Assembly: GCF_040448305.1 (NCBI RefSeq) | Contig: NZ_CP148752.1 | Span: 992,001 to 1,056,000, forward strand | Source of the DNA: Pseudomonas fluorescens | GTDB taxonomy: Bacteria; Pseudomonadota; Gammaproteobacteria; Pseudomonadales; Pseudomonadaceae | DNA length: 64,000 nt | Reading direction: 5' to 3' | In this document: one piece after another, positions 1 to 8,030 of the stretch | How positions within the stretch are numbered: the first letter of the stretch is position 1 | Layout of the letters: each line of letters opens with the position of its first letter | Notes under the pieces: model-generated | Databases searched by the model: none | The model's input: the letters and a program-made list of their open reading frames with translations, nothing else | What the model was told of the DNA's origin: nothing | Made by a program: the position numbers and the translations under genes

Positions 1-160
1 CATTGGTGGTGTCCATGCTCAGGATGTGGCTAATGTATTGATAATTTGTCGAGTAATCCATGAAGTTGTTATATAGCATTAGCAATCCAAAGAGACTAAT
101 GAACAACATTAGTATGACTTTGCTGAGTCGAATGACTTGACTTGTTGTGAATGGGTTCAA
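1..160 (-). CDS. DUF2165 family small membrane protein (partial, runs off left edge)
   Basis: Reading the minus strand from a TTG at 160 gives an open frame of about 53 residues to the window edge. It begins with a short basic stretch (VIRLSK), then a hydrophobic membrane segment, then the motif YNNFMDYSTNYQYISHILSM followed by DTT. That pattern (N-x2-D-Y-x-x-N-x3-V/I-x-H-V/I-L-S-M-D-T) is the N-terminal signature of DUF2165, predicted small integral membrane proteins of unknown function. The TTG has a GGAG 9 bases upstream; an ATG at 109 lies inside the membrane segment and would remove the basic leader. A stop codon is in frame further upstream. The DNA here is clearly AT-richer than the following genes. 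The C-terminal part is outside the window. Confidence 0.75.
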   Translation of the reverse strand, partial: MNPFTTSQVIRLSKVILMLFISLFGLLMLYNNFMDYSTNYQYISHILSMDTTN

Positions 161-303
161 GTTGGTGATCTCCGTTGTTGATCCCGTAGTGCCAAGGTAA
201 ACAAGGAGAGTCTATCGCGTGGTTTTGTTGTTTGGCTGCTGACTGAGTTGCAGGGTGTGTATTCAGAAAGTTGTTTAATAAGGAAAGTGAGTTTTTTTGT
301 ATT

Positions 304-336
304 AAACAGGCAGGCGCTTGTTACACCTGCCTGTTT
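304..336 (-). terminator. Intrinsic terminator-like hairpin after the hydroxyacid dehydrogenase
   Basis: A perfect 11-bp inverted repeat (AAACAGGCAGG / CCTGCCTGTTT) with an 11-nt loop lies just after the stop codon of the minus-strand gene at 341. The stem ends in a T-run in both directions, so it may also stop transcription from the left. Confidence 0.75.
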
Positions 337-340
337 TGCG

Positions 341-1315
341 TTAACCCTTCCAGACTTGCGGGTTGACCAGGTCCTGCGGTCGCTCGCCCAACAGGGCGCT
401 GCGCAAGTTGGCCAGGGCACGGTTGGCCATTGCATCGCGGGTTTCATGGGTGGCCGAGCCGATGTGCGGCAAGGTCACGGCGTTTTTCAGCTGGAACAGT
501 GGTGACTCGGCCAGCGGTTCTTTTTCGTACACGTCCAGCCCGGCACCACGAATGCGGTTGTTTTGCAGCGCTTCGATCAGCGCCGGCTCGTCCACCACCG
601 GGCCACGGGAGATGTTCACCAGTATCGCGCCCGGCTTCATCAGCGCCAGCTCGCGATGGCTGATGAGGTGTTTGGTCTTCTCGCTGAGCGGTACCACCAG
701 GCACACGAAATCAGCTTCGGACAGCAATTGATCGAGGCTGCGGTACTGTGCGCCGAGTTCCTGTTCCAGCCCGGTCTTGCGGCTGTTGCCGCTGTAGATG
801 ACCGGCATGTTGAACCCCAGGCGACCGCGTCGGGCGATGGCCGCACCGATATTGCCCATGCCGACAATGCCCAACGTCTTGCCATGCACATCGCAACCGA
901 ACAGCTGCGCACCGACAGTGGCTTGCCATTGTCCGGCCTTGGTCCAGGCATCCAGTTCGGCGACGCGGCGCGCGCTGCTCATCAACAGGGCAAACGCCAG
1001 GTCGGCGGTGCTTTCGGTGAGCACATCCGGCGTGTTGGTCAGCATGATCCCGCGTTCGTTGAAGTAGGCCAGGTCATAGTTGTCGTAGCCCACCGAGACG
1101 CTGGACACCACTTCCAGGCTGGCGGCGTACTCCAGCTGCGCACGACCGAGTTTGCGACCGACGCCGATCAGGCCGTGGGCATGGGGCAGGGCTTCGTTGA
1201 ACTGGGCGTTGATGTCGCCGTTTTTCGGATTCGGCACGATGACGTCGAAATCCTGTTGCAGGCGTTCGACCATTTGCGGGGTGACGCGGCTGAATGCCAG
1301 GACAGTTTTTTTCAT
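341..1315 (-). CDS. D-isomer-specific 2-hydroxyacid dehydrogenase (glyoxylate/hydroxypyruvate or 2-ketogluconate reductase type)
   Basis: A 324-residue cytoplasmic NAD(P)H-dependent reductase of the D-2-hydroxyacid dehydrogenase family, typical length for GhrB/TkrA-like proteins. The nucleotide-binding motif GMGNIGAAIARR follows GKTLGIV in the middle. The catalytic Arg is in LVNISRGPVVDE, the Glu in GLDVYEKEP, and the catalytic His in LPHIGSATHETR. It probably reduces glyoxylate, hydroxypyruvate or 2-keto-gluconate; the sequence alone does not choose between these. The start at MKKTVLAF is preferred over a longer frame beginning at 1369, because the family starts just before this strand. It is a single gene ending in the hairpin at 304-336. 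Confidence 0.9.
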   Translation of the reverse strand: MKKTVLAFSRVTPQMVERLQQDFDVIVPNPKNGDINAQFNEALPHAHGLIGVGRKLGRAQLEYAASLEVVSSVSVGYDNYDLAYFNERGIMLTNTPDVLTESTADLAFALLMSSARRVAELDAWTKAGQWQATVGAQLFGCDVHGKTLGIVGMGNIGAAIARRGRLGFNMPVIYSGNSRKTGLEQELGAQYRSLDQLLSEADFVCLVVPLSEKTKHLISHRELALMKPGAILVNISRGPVVDEPALIEALQNNRIRGAGLDVYEKEPLAESPLFQLKNAVTLPHIGSATHETRDAMANRALANLRSALLGERPQDLVNPQVWKG

Positions 1316-1430
1316 GGGGGGCGGGCTCGTCGGGCGGTGAAGAATGATGAGCACGCTAACATTCTTCACGGGATTTGTGCGAGTCGCTCAGCGGTCGTTG
1401 CAAGCTTGCAGCTTGCAGGGCGTCATCCAG

Positions 1431-1480
1431 TTATACTGCGGCACTTCTTATACTGCGGCACTTCTTATACTGTGGCATGC
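1431..1480. repeat. Three tandem 17-bp repeats containing TTATACTG
   Basis: TTATACTGCGGCACTTC occurs at 1431-1447, exactly again at 1448-1464, and as a diverged copy (TTATACTGTGGCATGC) at 1465-1480. Each copy contains TATACT, close to a sigma-70 -10 box. The array lies about 50 bp upstream of the small gene at 1527, so it may multiply promoter or operator sites; this is inferred. Confidence 0.8.
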
Positions 1481-1526
1481 GGCTCGCTCACCGGGCCCGA
1501 CACTTCATGCACCACCCGGAGCTTTC

Positions 1527-1784
1527 ATGACTTCCCCGAAACAACCGCCGGTCGCCGACGCCCTGAGCGACGCACAGGCAGAGCTGCCAGACAGCGTCGA
1601 CTCCAGCGCCGACAGCGAAACCAAAGCCGAAATCCCGGCCTTCAAGTTCCCGTTCAAGCCGGGTGATCTGGCGGCCGCCAAGGGCTCCAACCAGCCGTGG
1701 TACAAGAACGGCGCCAAGAATGGCCACACCAAGACGCCGGGCATGGCGCCACCGGGGACTCGGCGGTCGATGGGTAAGCGCTAG
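1527..1784 (+). CDS. Small hydrophilic protein of unknown function (85 aa)
   Basis: The ATG at 1527 follows GGAG with a 5-base spacer and gives an 85-residue protein with no signal peptide, membrane segment or recognised domain. The N-terminal half is acidic and probably disordered (many D, E, S and A). The C-terminal half is basic and Gly/Pro-rich, with FKFPFKPGDL followed by a WYKNGAKNGH segment and a final RRSMGKR. This acidic-then-basic layout could suit nucleic acid or ribosome association, but I do not recognise a family. It stands alone behind the 17-bp tandem repeats and is followed by a REP doublet. Confidence 0.65.
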   Translation: MTSPKQPPVADALSDAQAELPDSVDSSADSETKAEIPAFKFPFKPGDLAAAKGSNQPWYKNGAKNGHTKTPGMAPPGTRRSMGKR

Positions 1785-1810
1785 GCCTTCAAGCTGCGGC
1801 GTTTGACCTG

Positions 1811-1905
1811 GCCTCATCGCGAGCAGGCTCGCTCCCACATTTGATCGCATTCTCATGAAAGAATGCATTATCCTGTGGGAGCGAGCCTGCTCGCGATGAG
1901 GCCGG
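1811..1905. repeat. REP doublet (REPIN)
   Basis: Two inverted copies of the pseudomonad REP palindrome (GGGAGCGAGCCTGCTCGCGAT and its complement), GTGGG variant, with about 40 bp between them. It sits between convergent genes. Confidence 0.9.
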
Positions 1906-1927
1906 AACAGACACCTCAAATCCCGGA

Positions 1928-2677
1928 TCAATCCGCCCGCAACGAAATAAACGAGTAGTTTACCGGCGCATCCGCCGCCACTTGCGCACCGGCGGCCAGC
2001 ACTTGCTCCGCAATATCATCCCCCGACACATGAAACCGCCATTCGCTGCCCCACTGCGGCAACGTTTGCCCGGCCAGGTCGTCGATGATCGCGGCGAACT
2101 CCGCCATATCCGGAAGATAAGCGGTAAAGCCGTCGCCCTTCAGGGCCGTCGTGCGAATCCTCAGCAACGCACAAACCGCGTCCTTCATCAGAATGTCATC
2201 ACGATCCGCCTGACGGGAGCGCTGGATCAGTTCCGACAATTCCCGGTCGACCAACTCACCACCGACAATCAGATCCGGTCCTTTTTCCCACGACTCAGGC
2301 GGACATTCCTTCACAGCGGTGTTCAGAGGTATGTGCGGATTTATTTCCATCGGATAGATACGGCACACCAACGGCCGGCGTTCGTAGATGCGGCAGCGGT
2401 TGTCTTCGTCAAGATTTCGGCAGGGGCCGACATTGTAGGCGGCGAAAGTGATGGCCACGTACGCCGCGGATTCACCGCTGCGTACCGCTGCCGAACGGCG
2501 TTCAGCGTGTTCCCGTTGTTGCACCGGCAGACCCAGGCCATTACCCAGAAACGCTTCCACCAGCACGATCACCTGACCACCGTCGGCTGCCCACATCCGG
2601 GCTTCGCTCAGGGTCAGGGGCACATGGTGGTCATTGCAGCATTTGCCGCAGCCTACACAGGAAAACGTTGTATTCAT
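1928..2677 (-). CDS. YkgJ-type cysteine-cluster protein
   Basis: The protein (249 aa) starts MNTTFSCVGCGKCC, giving the N-terminal CxxCxxCC cluster of the YkgJ/UPF0153 family. A second cluster sits in the first half: CRNLDEDNRC then CRIYERRPLVCRIYP. These cysteines are thought to bind a metal or Fe-S centre; the family's function is unknown. The C-terminal half has no recognisable domain. An alternative start at 2704 would add nine residues (MPCDANERS); neither start has a strong ribosome binding site. The ATG at 2677 is chosen because the family begins just before the first Cys cluster. Confidence 0.8.
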   Translation of the reverse strand: MNTTFSCVGCGKCCNDHHVPLTLSEARMWAADGGQVIVLVEAFLGNGLGLPVQQREHAERRSAAVRSGESAAYVAITFAAYNVGPCRNLDEDNRCRIYERRPLVCRIYPMEINPHIPLNTAVKECPPESWEKGPDLIVGGELVDRELSELIQRSRQADRDDILMKDAVCALLRIRTTALKGDGFTAYLPDMAEFAAIIDDLAGQTLPQWGSEWRFHVSGDDIAEQVLAAGAQVAADAPVNYSFISLRAD

Positions 2678-2760
2678 CGAGCGTTCGTTCGCATCACAGG
2701 GCATGACACGGCGACAGAATGTCGCCGCAAAAGCCGCTATCGAAGCAAATTATGCGCCAC

Positions 2761-3087
2761 TCAGTTTGCCTTGCCGGCCGGGCGGATGGAGTCCCATTCG
2801 GCGACGTACGCGGTTTTGCTCTTTTTGTTGTACAGGCACAACTCGGTGCCTTGTGCGCCTTTCATGTGCTTTTGCGGGTACTGGCCCTGGAGCAGGAGCG
2901 CGGTGTAGCCGACCCGGTCATCGAACTGCGCGGCGTTGCCGACCGGTTTGCTGTCCTTCAGGCCACTGGCCTTGATGCAGCTGGCGAGTACGGTTTTTTC
3001 GTAGGTGGCCCAAGCGTCGGGGCTGGAGGCGTGGGCTTTGGTGCCGATGGCGATGAGGCAGAGGAGAATCAGGGGCGCAGCTTTCAT
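2761..3087 (-). CDS. Small secreted protein of unknown function (108 aa)
   Basis: A 108-residue protein with a clear Sec signal peptide (MKAAPLILLCLIAIGTKAHA, likely cut after AHA). The mature part contains two cysteines (SCIKASG and LCLYNKK), which could form one periplasmic disulfide. The rest is small and soluble: YEKTVLASC, a DDRVGYTALLLQGQYP segment and a C-terminal AEWDSIRPAG. I do not recognise a named family. It lies between the YkgJ-like gene and a REP doublet on the same strand but with no obvious coupling. Confidence 0.75.
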   Translation of the reverse strand: MKAAPLILLCLIAIGTKAHASSPDAWATYEKTVLASCIKASGLKDSKPVGNAAQFDDRVGYTALLLQGQYPQKHMKGAQGTELCLYNKKSKTAYVAEWDSIRPAGKAN

Positions 3088-3157
3088 GGTTCAGGCTTCC
3101 TTGGGCTGAATGACCAAGGCAGGAGTATGCCTGAAAGTTTGATGGAGACTTTGCTGG

Positions 3158-3256
3158 CCCCATCGCGAGCAAGCTCGCTCCCACAGTGATTGATGTCGTA
3201 CACAACATCTGTGTTCGACAAATAACCCTGTGGGAGCGAGCCTGCTCGCGATGGCG
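3158..3256. repeat. REP doublet (REPIN)
   Basis: Inverted pair of GTGGG-type REPs with about 45 bp between, located between the small secreted protein and the GNAT gene. Confidence 0.9.
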
Positions 3257-3261
3257 TCGTG

Positions 3262-3747
3262 TCAGAGCGGAACCGGCTCCCGGCGGACCGCACGCATCCC
3301 GACGCTTTCATACAAGCGCCGCGCCCGAAGGTTGTCTTCACGTACCTTCAGGTCTACGAAACCTTCACGCCGCTGCTGGAACACCTTGAACGCCTGCAAC
3401 AACAGCGCACGCCCCAATCCCCGGCCCTGAAACCGCGGATGTACCACCAGGTTCTTGATATAGGCACTGGTCCAGCACTGGCAAACGCCCACCACTTCTT
3501 CGGCATCCAGGGCAATGAAGCACAGGACCGGGTCATATTCCGGATCGGATTCGAACTGCCGTTGCCACATGTCCAGCGCAGCTACGCGACCACCGCCGTC
3601 GAGATAACCGAACTCCATCAACCGGTGTACGGCGGCGCCCAGTTCGGGCCGGTACTCGCTCAATTGCAGGCCGGTTGGCCAATCGGGGGCCGGCACGACG
3701 ACAGAGAGGTCGCGCCGCATCAGCCAGCAGAATTCTTCGTTCAACAC
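3262..3747 (-). CDS. GNAT family N-acetyltransferase
   Basis: A 161-residue single-domain GNAT protein, predicted to move an acetyl group from acetyl-CoA to an unknown amine. The acetyl-CoA binding motif A is visible as VHPRFQGRGLGRALLLQAF, preceded by IKNLV (beta4) and followed by LKVREDNLRARRLYESVGM (motif B region). The frame opens with GTG at 3747, immediately after the TGA of the CheV gene (TGAGTG), with AGGG just upstream, so the two are probably translationally coupled. A later ATG at 3720 is a possible alternative start. The substrate cannot be read from sequence. Confidence 0.85.
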   Translation of the reverse strand: MLNEEFCWLMRRDLSVVVPAPDWPTGLQLSEYRPELGAAVHRLMEFGYLDGGGRVAALDMWQRQFESDPEYDPVLCFIALDAEEVVGVCQCWTSAYIKNLVVHPRFQGRGLGRALLLQAFKVFQQRREGFVDLKVREDNLRARRLYESVGMRAVRREPVPL

Positions 3748-4650
3748 TCAATAACCCTGTTCGGCGACAGCCTTGGCCGCGGTGATCAGACACTGGGTCA
3801 ATTCCGGCGAAGAGAATTTGGTCAGCACCGCGTTCGCCCCCGCCAGTCGTGCTTTCTCGGCGTTCATCGCACTGTCCAGTGAGGTGTGCAGCAGTACGTA
3901 AAGATGCGCGAAATCCGGGGTTTCCCGCAGGGTGCGGGTGAAGGCGTAGCCATCCATCTCCGACATCTCGATGTCCGAGACGATCAGGTTGATCTGCTGC
4001 GCGGTGCCTTGCAGGTCCAGCAGGCAGTCGATGGCTTCCCTGGCGCTGCGGGCGGTATGGCATTGCAGGCCAAGGTTGCGCAGGGTGTGCACCGATTGCT
4101 GCAAGGCGACCTGGCTGTCATCGACCACCAGGATGCGCGCGTTGCCGAGCAGTTCGGCGTCTTCCATGCTCAGTTCGGTTGGCGCCATCTCGATTTGCGC
4201 CGGGGCGATGCCGTGGATGACTTTTTCAATGTCCAGCACTTGCACCAAGGTGCCATCGACCGACGTCACGCCGGTGATGTAGGCACGCAATCCACCGGAG
4301 CCGAAGGGTGGAGGGCGGATGTCGGTGGTCAGGCAATGGACGATCTTGCTCACGGCCTGCACGTGCAGGCCCTGCTTGGAGCGGCTGACGTCGGTGACGA
4401 TCAGGCAGCCGCCGTTCGGGTCTTCCAGCGGACGCTCGCCAATGGCACGGCTGAGGTCGATCACCGACAGCGAGGCGCCGCGCAGGGTGGCGATGCCTTT
4501 GACGTGGGGGTGCGACTCCGGCAGTTTGGTCAACGGCGGGCAGGGAATGATTTCACTGACCTTGAGCAGGTTGATCGCCATCAGCTTGCCGCTGCGCAAG
4601 GTAAACAGCAGAAGCGAAAGTGAGTCTGCGCGGGCTTTGGTGGAGGACAT
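3748..4650 (-). CDS. cheV: Chemotaxis coupling protein CheV (CheW domain plus receiver domain)
   Basis: A 300-residue protein with an N-terminal CheW-like domain (about 12-155: LFTLRSGKLMAINLLKVSEI, later AYITGVTSVDG) and a C-terminal response-regulator receiver (about 170-295). The receiver keeps the acidic pocket (ILVVDDSQ), the phosphorylation site Asp226 in VSDIEMSEMDGY, and the conserved Lys in VLTKFSS. CheV proteins link chemoreceptors to the kinase CheA and are tuned by phosphorylation. No other chemotaxis gene is nearby, so this is an orphan CheV, which is common in pseudomonads. It is followed by the GNAT gene, apparently in the same transcript. Confidence 0.9.
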   Translation of the reverse strand: MSSTKARADSLSLLLFTLRSGKLMAINLLKVSEIIPCPPLTKLPESHPHVKGIATLRGASLSVIDLSRAIGERPLEDPNGGCLIVTDVSRSKQGLHVQAVSKIVHCLTTDIRPPPFGSGGLRAYITGVTSVDGTLVQVLDIEKVIHGIAPAQIEMAPTELSMEDAELLGNARILVVDDSQVALQQSVHTLRNLGLQCHTARSAREAIDCLLDLQGTAQQINLIVSDIEMSEMDGYAFTRTLRETPDFAHLYVLLHTSLDSAMNAEKARLAGANAVLTKFSSPELTQCLITAAKAVAEQGY

Positions 4651-4761
4651 AGGAACCTTCTCTGGAAAAAGGTGACGGGCAATCCCGGGATCGCCAATGA
4701 CTTCGATGCCGGGTTATCGACTTGTTTGGAGCAGGCTTTAACAATTGTGGTGAACAGTAAG

Positions 4762-4843
4762 ACGCCATCGCGAGCAAGCTCGCTCCCACATTAGATCGTC
4801 GTCGTTCACACATCCTGTGGGAGCGAGCTTGCTCGCGATGGGG
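4762..4843. repeat. REP doublet (REPIN)
   Basis: Inverted pair of GTGGG-type REPs (TTGCTCGCGA variant) immediately downstream of the norR stop codon and upstream of cheV on the minus strand. Confidence 0.9.
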
Positions 4844-4846
4844 TCA

Positions 4847-6397
4847 TCACTTCATGCCGAGCCTTTTAGCCATCCGCCCCAGATTCGCCCGATCCAGGCC
4901 TAGCTCACGGGCCGCGCTTGCCCAATTGTTGTTGTGCCGCTCCAGGCAGGCACCTATCAATAGGCGCTGATAACGCTCGGTGGCCTCGCGCAAATCGCCG
5001 GTCAGCGCTTGCGTGATGGTGGCGACGGGTTGCTCGGCGGCGGCTTCAACGCTGGCATTGGGCAAGTCCAGGTCGGCGGCGCTCAAACTGAGAATCTTTG
5101 GCCGCTCCTTGCAATTGCCCAGGGCTTTCAAGGCGCTGCGGCCGATCAAGTGTTCAAGCTCGCGCACGTTGCCGGGCCAGTCGTAGGCCAACAGCGCGGC
5201 CTGGGCGTCGCTGTTCAGGCGCAGGCTGTTGAGGCCCATGCGCGAGCGGTTCTGCTCCAGGAAGTAACCGCTGAGCAGCAGCACATCACGCCCGCGATCG
5301 CGCAGGGCCGGCACCAGCAGCGGATAAACGCTGAGGCGATGGTAGAAGTCGGCGCGGTAACGGCCGCTGCGCACTTCTTCGGCGAGGTCGCGGTTGGTCG
5401 CCGCGATCAGGCGCACGTCGACCTGATGCTCCTGGTCCGAGCCCAGTCGCTGCAGTTGACCGCTCTGCAGCACCCGCAGCAACTTGGCCTGCACGGTCAG
5501 CGACAACTCACCGACCTCATCGAGAAACAGCGTGCCGCCATTGGCCAGTTCGAACTTGCCGCGGCGGTCGTTCATCGCCCCGGTGAAGGCGCCGCGGACA
5601 TGGCCGAACAACTCGCTTTCCACCAATGTGTCGGGCAACGCGGCGCAGTTGAGGCTGATGATCGGTTTGTCGGCGCGGGGTGAGGCGGCATGGATGGCCT
5701 GGGCCACCAACTCCTTGCCGACCCCGGTTTCGCCGATGATCAACACGGTCAGGTCGCTGCCGCCCACCAGGCTGATTTCTTCGACCAGACGCTTGTGGGC
5801 CTTGCTCTGGCCAATCATCTCGCGATTCTGCTGGCCGCTGGCCTGGCGGTAGACCTCGGCGCGTTGATGTTCATCTTCGACCCGGTTGTTCAAACGCTCG
5901 ATGCGTTCGGCGGCGTTGACCGTGGCGGCCGCGAGGCTGGCGAAGGCTTGCAGGGCATCCAGTTCGATCGGTTCGAAGCGCTCCGGGTCGAGAGCATCGA
6001 GGGTCAGCAGGCCCCATGGGCGCTCGTCGATGAACAATGGGCAACCCATGCAGTCGTGGACTTCCAGATGATCATCCAGGCCATCGACCAGGCCGTCATA
6101 GGGGTCGGGCAAGTCGCTATCGGCAGCGAAACGGGTCGGGCCGGGGCCGCTGAGCAGCGCTTCGAAACGCGGGTGTTCGCTGACCTTGAAGCGTCGACCG
6201 AGGGTATCGGTACTCAAGCCGTCGACGGCCAGCGGCACCAGCCATTCACCATCGAGGCGCAGCAGGGCGGCGGCGTCGCACGGGAGCAGGGCGCGCATGG
6301 CTTCCAGCAGGCGGCGATAACGCTCGCCCTCGGGCAGTTCGCGGGACAGGTCGGAGACCAGGGGTAGCAGGGCGGTGAGCAGGGATTTTGCAGTCAT
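4847..6397 (-). CDS. norR: Nitric-oxide-responsive sigma-54 activator NorR
   Basis: A 516-residue activator with NorR layout: an N-terminal GAF domain (about 20-165) that in E. coli NorR carries the NO-sensing iron, a central AAA+ domain (about 195-430), and a C-terminal Fis-type helix-turn-helix. In the AAA+ domain, Walker A is GETGVGKE, the sigma-54 contact loop is GAFTGA, and Walker B is GGTLFLDEVGEL. The C-terminal helices read NNWASAARELGLDRANLGRM. It is divergent from hmp. Three GTC-N5-GAC sites lie at its 5' end, one over its own start codon, suggesting activation of hmp and possibly autoregulation. Confidence 0.93.
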   Translation of the reverse strand: MTAKSLLTALLPLVSDLSRELPEGERYRRLLEAMRALLPCDAAALLRLDGEWLVPLAVDGLSTDTLGRRFKVSEHPRFEALLSGPGPTRFAADSDLPDPYDGLVDGLDDHLEVHDCMGCPLFIDERPWGLLTLDALDPERFEPIELDALQAFASLAAATVNAAERIERLNNRVEDEHQRAEVYRQASGQQNREMIGQSKAHKRLVEEISLVGGSDLTVLIIGETGVGKELVAQAIHAASPRADKPIISLNCAALPDTLVESELFGHVRGAFTGAMNDRRGKFELANGGTLFLDEVGELSLTVQAKLLRVLQSGQLQRLGSDQEHQVDVRLIAATNRDLAEEVRSGRYRADFYHRLSVYPLLVPALRDRGRDVLLLSGYFLEQNRSRMGLNSLRLNSDAQAALLAYDWPGNVRELEHLIGRSALKALGNCKERPKILSLSAADLDLPNASVEAAAEQPVATITQALTGDLREATERYQRLLIGACLERHNNNWASAARELGLDRANLGRMAKRLGMK

Positions 6398-6448
6398 AGT
6401 GACTCCGTGTAGTCGGTATGACTATAAGTCAGGCAGTGTCTAAATGAC
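6393..6448. promoter_or_regulatory. Three putative NorR enhancer sites (GT-N7-AC)
   Basis: GTCATAGTGAC (6393-6403), GTCGGTATGAC (6412-6422) and GTCTAAATGAC (6438-6448) each match the known NorR core GT-N7-AC and share the tighter form GTC-N5-GAC. The first overlaps the norR start codon. E. coli norVW likewise has three NorR sites. The assignment is from pattern only. Confidence 0.75.
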
Positions 6449-6488
6449 TATTATGTTTTTAACTTATTGATTTTTAACGATTAAATAG

Positions 6489-6505
6489 TTGGCATGGAAA
6501 CTGAT
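6489..6505 (+). promoter_or_regulatory. Candidate sigma-54 promoter for hmp (imperfect -12)
   Basis: TTGGCATGGAAACTGAT has a good -24 element (TTGGCA) about 50 bp downstream of the last NorR-type site and about 50 bp upstream of the hmp start. The -12 element reads TGA where TGC is expected, so the match is partial. Sigma-54 dependence is expected because NorR activates that sigma factor. Confidence 0.4.
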
Positions 6506-6553
6506 AAGCATAGGGTAATCCGTTAGCAACCCAAGAAGACCAGGAGTCACCTT

Positions 6554-7735
6554 ATGCTGAGCGCTCAAGACCGTGCCATCGTCAAATCCACCGTGCCGCT
6601 GCTCGAAAGCGGTGGTGAGGCGCTGATTACGCACTTCTACCGCATGATGCTCTCCGAATACCCGGAAGTCCGCCCGCTGTTCAACCAGGCCCACCAGTCC
6701 AGCGGTGATCAGCCGCGTGCGTTGGCCAACGGCGTATTGATGTATGCGCGCCATATCGACCAGCTCGACCAGTTGGGTGACCTGGTGGCCAAAATCATCA
6801 ACAAGCACGTGGCCCTGCAGATTTTGCCGGAGCACTACCCGATTGTCGGCAGCTGCCTGCTGCGGGCCATCGCCGAAGTGCTGGGTGAAGAGATTGCCAC
6901 CCCGGAAGTGATCGCGGCCTGGGGTGCGGCCTACGGGCAACTGGCAGACATCCTGATCGGTGCCGAAGCCAGCATCTACGACCAGAAAGAACAGGCACCG
7001 GGCGGCTGGCGCGGGGCGCGGGAATTCATCGTGGTGGACAAGGTCGAGGAGAGCGCCGAGATCACCTCGTTCTACTTCGAACCCGCGGACAAAGGCCCGA
7101 TCCTGGAGGCAGAGCCCGGCCAGTACATCGGCATGAAACTGATCCTCGACGGTGAAGAGATCCGTCGTAACTACTCGCTGTCGGCGCTGGCGAACAAAGG
7201 CCAGTACCGCATCAGCGTCAAGCGTGAAACCGGTGGCCGCGCTTCCAACTACCTGCATGACCAATTGCATGTCGGCGCCAGCATCCAGTTGTTCCCGCCA
7301 TCGGGCGAGTTCATCCTGACCGCCAGCGACAAACCACTGGTGCTGATCAGTGGCGGCGTCGGCATTACCCCGACCCTGGCGATGCTCGAAGCGGCGCTGG
7401 AGACCCAGCGGCCGGTGCATTTCATCCACTGCGCGCGCAACGGTAGCGTCCATGCCTTCCGCGACTGGATCGACGGCCTGGCTGAGCGTCACCCGCAACT
7501 CAAGCGCTTTTATTGCTATTCCGAGGACGACGGCGTGAGCCCGGCGGCGCACAAGGTCGGTTTGTTGAGCCAGCAGCAGTTGCATGCATGGCTGCCGGAG
7601 CAGCGTGACCTGGATGTTTACTTCCTGGGGCCGAAAGGTTTCATGGCGTCCATCAAGCGCCACCTCAAGGCACTGGGTGTGCCGGAGAAGCAAAGCCGTT
7701 ATGAGTTCTTCGGGCCGGCAGCGGCGCTGGAGTAA
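6554..7735 (+). CDS. hmp: Flavohemoglobin / nitric oxide dioxygenase
   Basis: A 393-residue three-domain flavohemoprotein of usual length. The globin domain (about 1-140) has the proximal heme His in INKHVALQILPEHY. The FAD domain (about 150-260) has RNYSLS. The NAD(P)H domain has GGVGITPTLAML and the C-terminal YEFFGP. It converts nitric oxide plus O2 to nitrate in the cytoplasm. The ATG follows AGGAG with an 8-base spacer. Its place opposite norR, with the three NorR-type sites between them, indicates induction by nitric oxide. Confidence 0.95.
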   Translation: MLSAQDRAIVKSTVPLLESGGEALITHFYRMMLSEYPEVRPLFNQAHQSSGDQPRALANGVLMYARHIDQLDQLGDLVAKIINKHVALQILPEHYPIVGSCLLRAIAEVLGEEIATPEVIAAWGAAYGQLADILIGAEASIYDQKEQAPGGWRGAREFIVVDKVEESAEITSFYFEPADKGPILEAEPGQYIGMKLILDGEEIRRNYSLSALANKGQYRISVKRETGGRASNYLHDQLHVGASIQLFPPSGEFILTASDKPLVLISGGVGITPTLAMLEAALETQRPVHFIHCARNGSVHAFRDWIDGLAERHPQLKRFYCYSEDDGVSPAAHKVGLLSQQQLHAWLPEQRDLDVYFLGPKGFMASIKRHLKALGVPEKQSRYEFFGPAAALE

Positions 7736-7770
7736 GGGGTTGGCGCGGTGGGGCAGCAGGCTCACCGCGT

Positions 7771-7870
7771 CGCCTTCATCGCGGGCAAGCCACGCTCCCA
7801 CAGGTTTTGTGTCGTTCACATCAATCTGGATCGACGCAAATCCTGTGGGAGCGGGCTTGCCCGCGATTGC
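7771..7870. repeat. REP doublet (REPIN)
   Basis: Inverted pair of diverged REPs (GGGAGCGGGCTTGCCCGCGAT type; the left copy has an extra base) after hmp. Confidence 0.8.
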
Positions 7871-8030
7871 TTCACCTCGGTTCTGAAATGAAAAAAAGCT
7901 GGAAAGTTAATCCCTTCTTAACCGCCTTATCGTCTATTCCCCCCCGAATCCCCCTCACATGCTCCAGGCTCTCAAAGGTCCGGGCCAGCGTGTAGACTGG
8001 CGGGTAATCGATATTTTGAAGGGAAACGCG

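Noticed and set aside
3259..3882. 207-codon plus-strand frame opposite the GNAT gene
   Set aside because: Shadow; the GNAT acetyl-CoA motif on the minus strand is clear.
6464..7819. 451-codon minus-strand frame opposite hmp
   Set aside because: Shadow frame covering the flavohemoglobin gene and its promoter.
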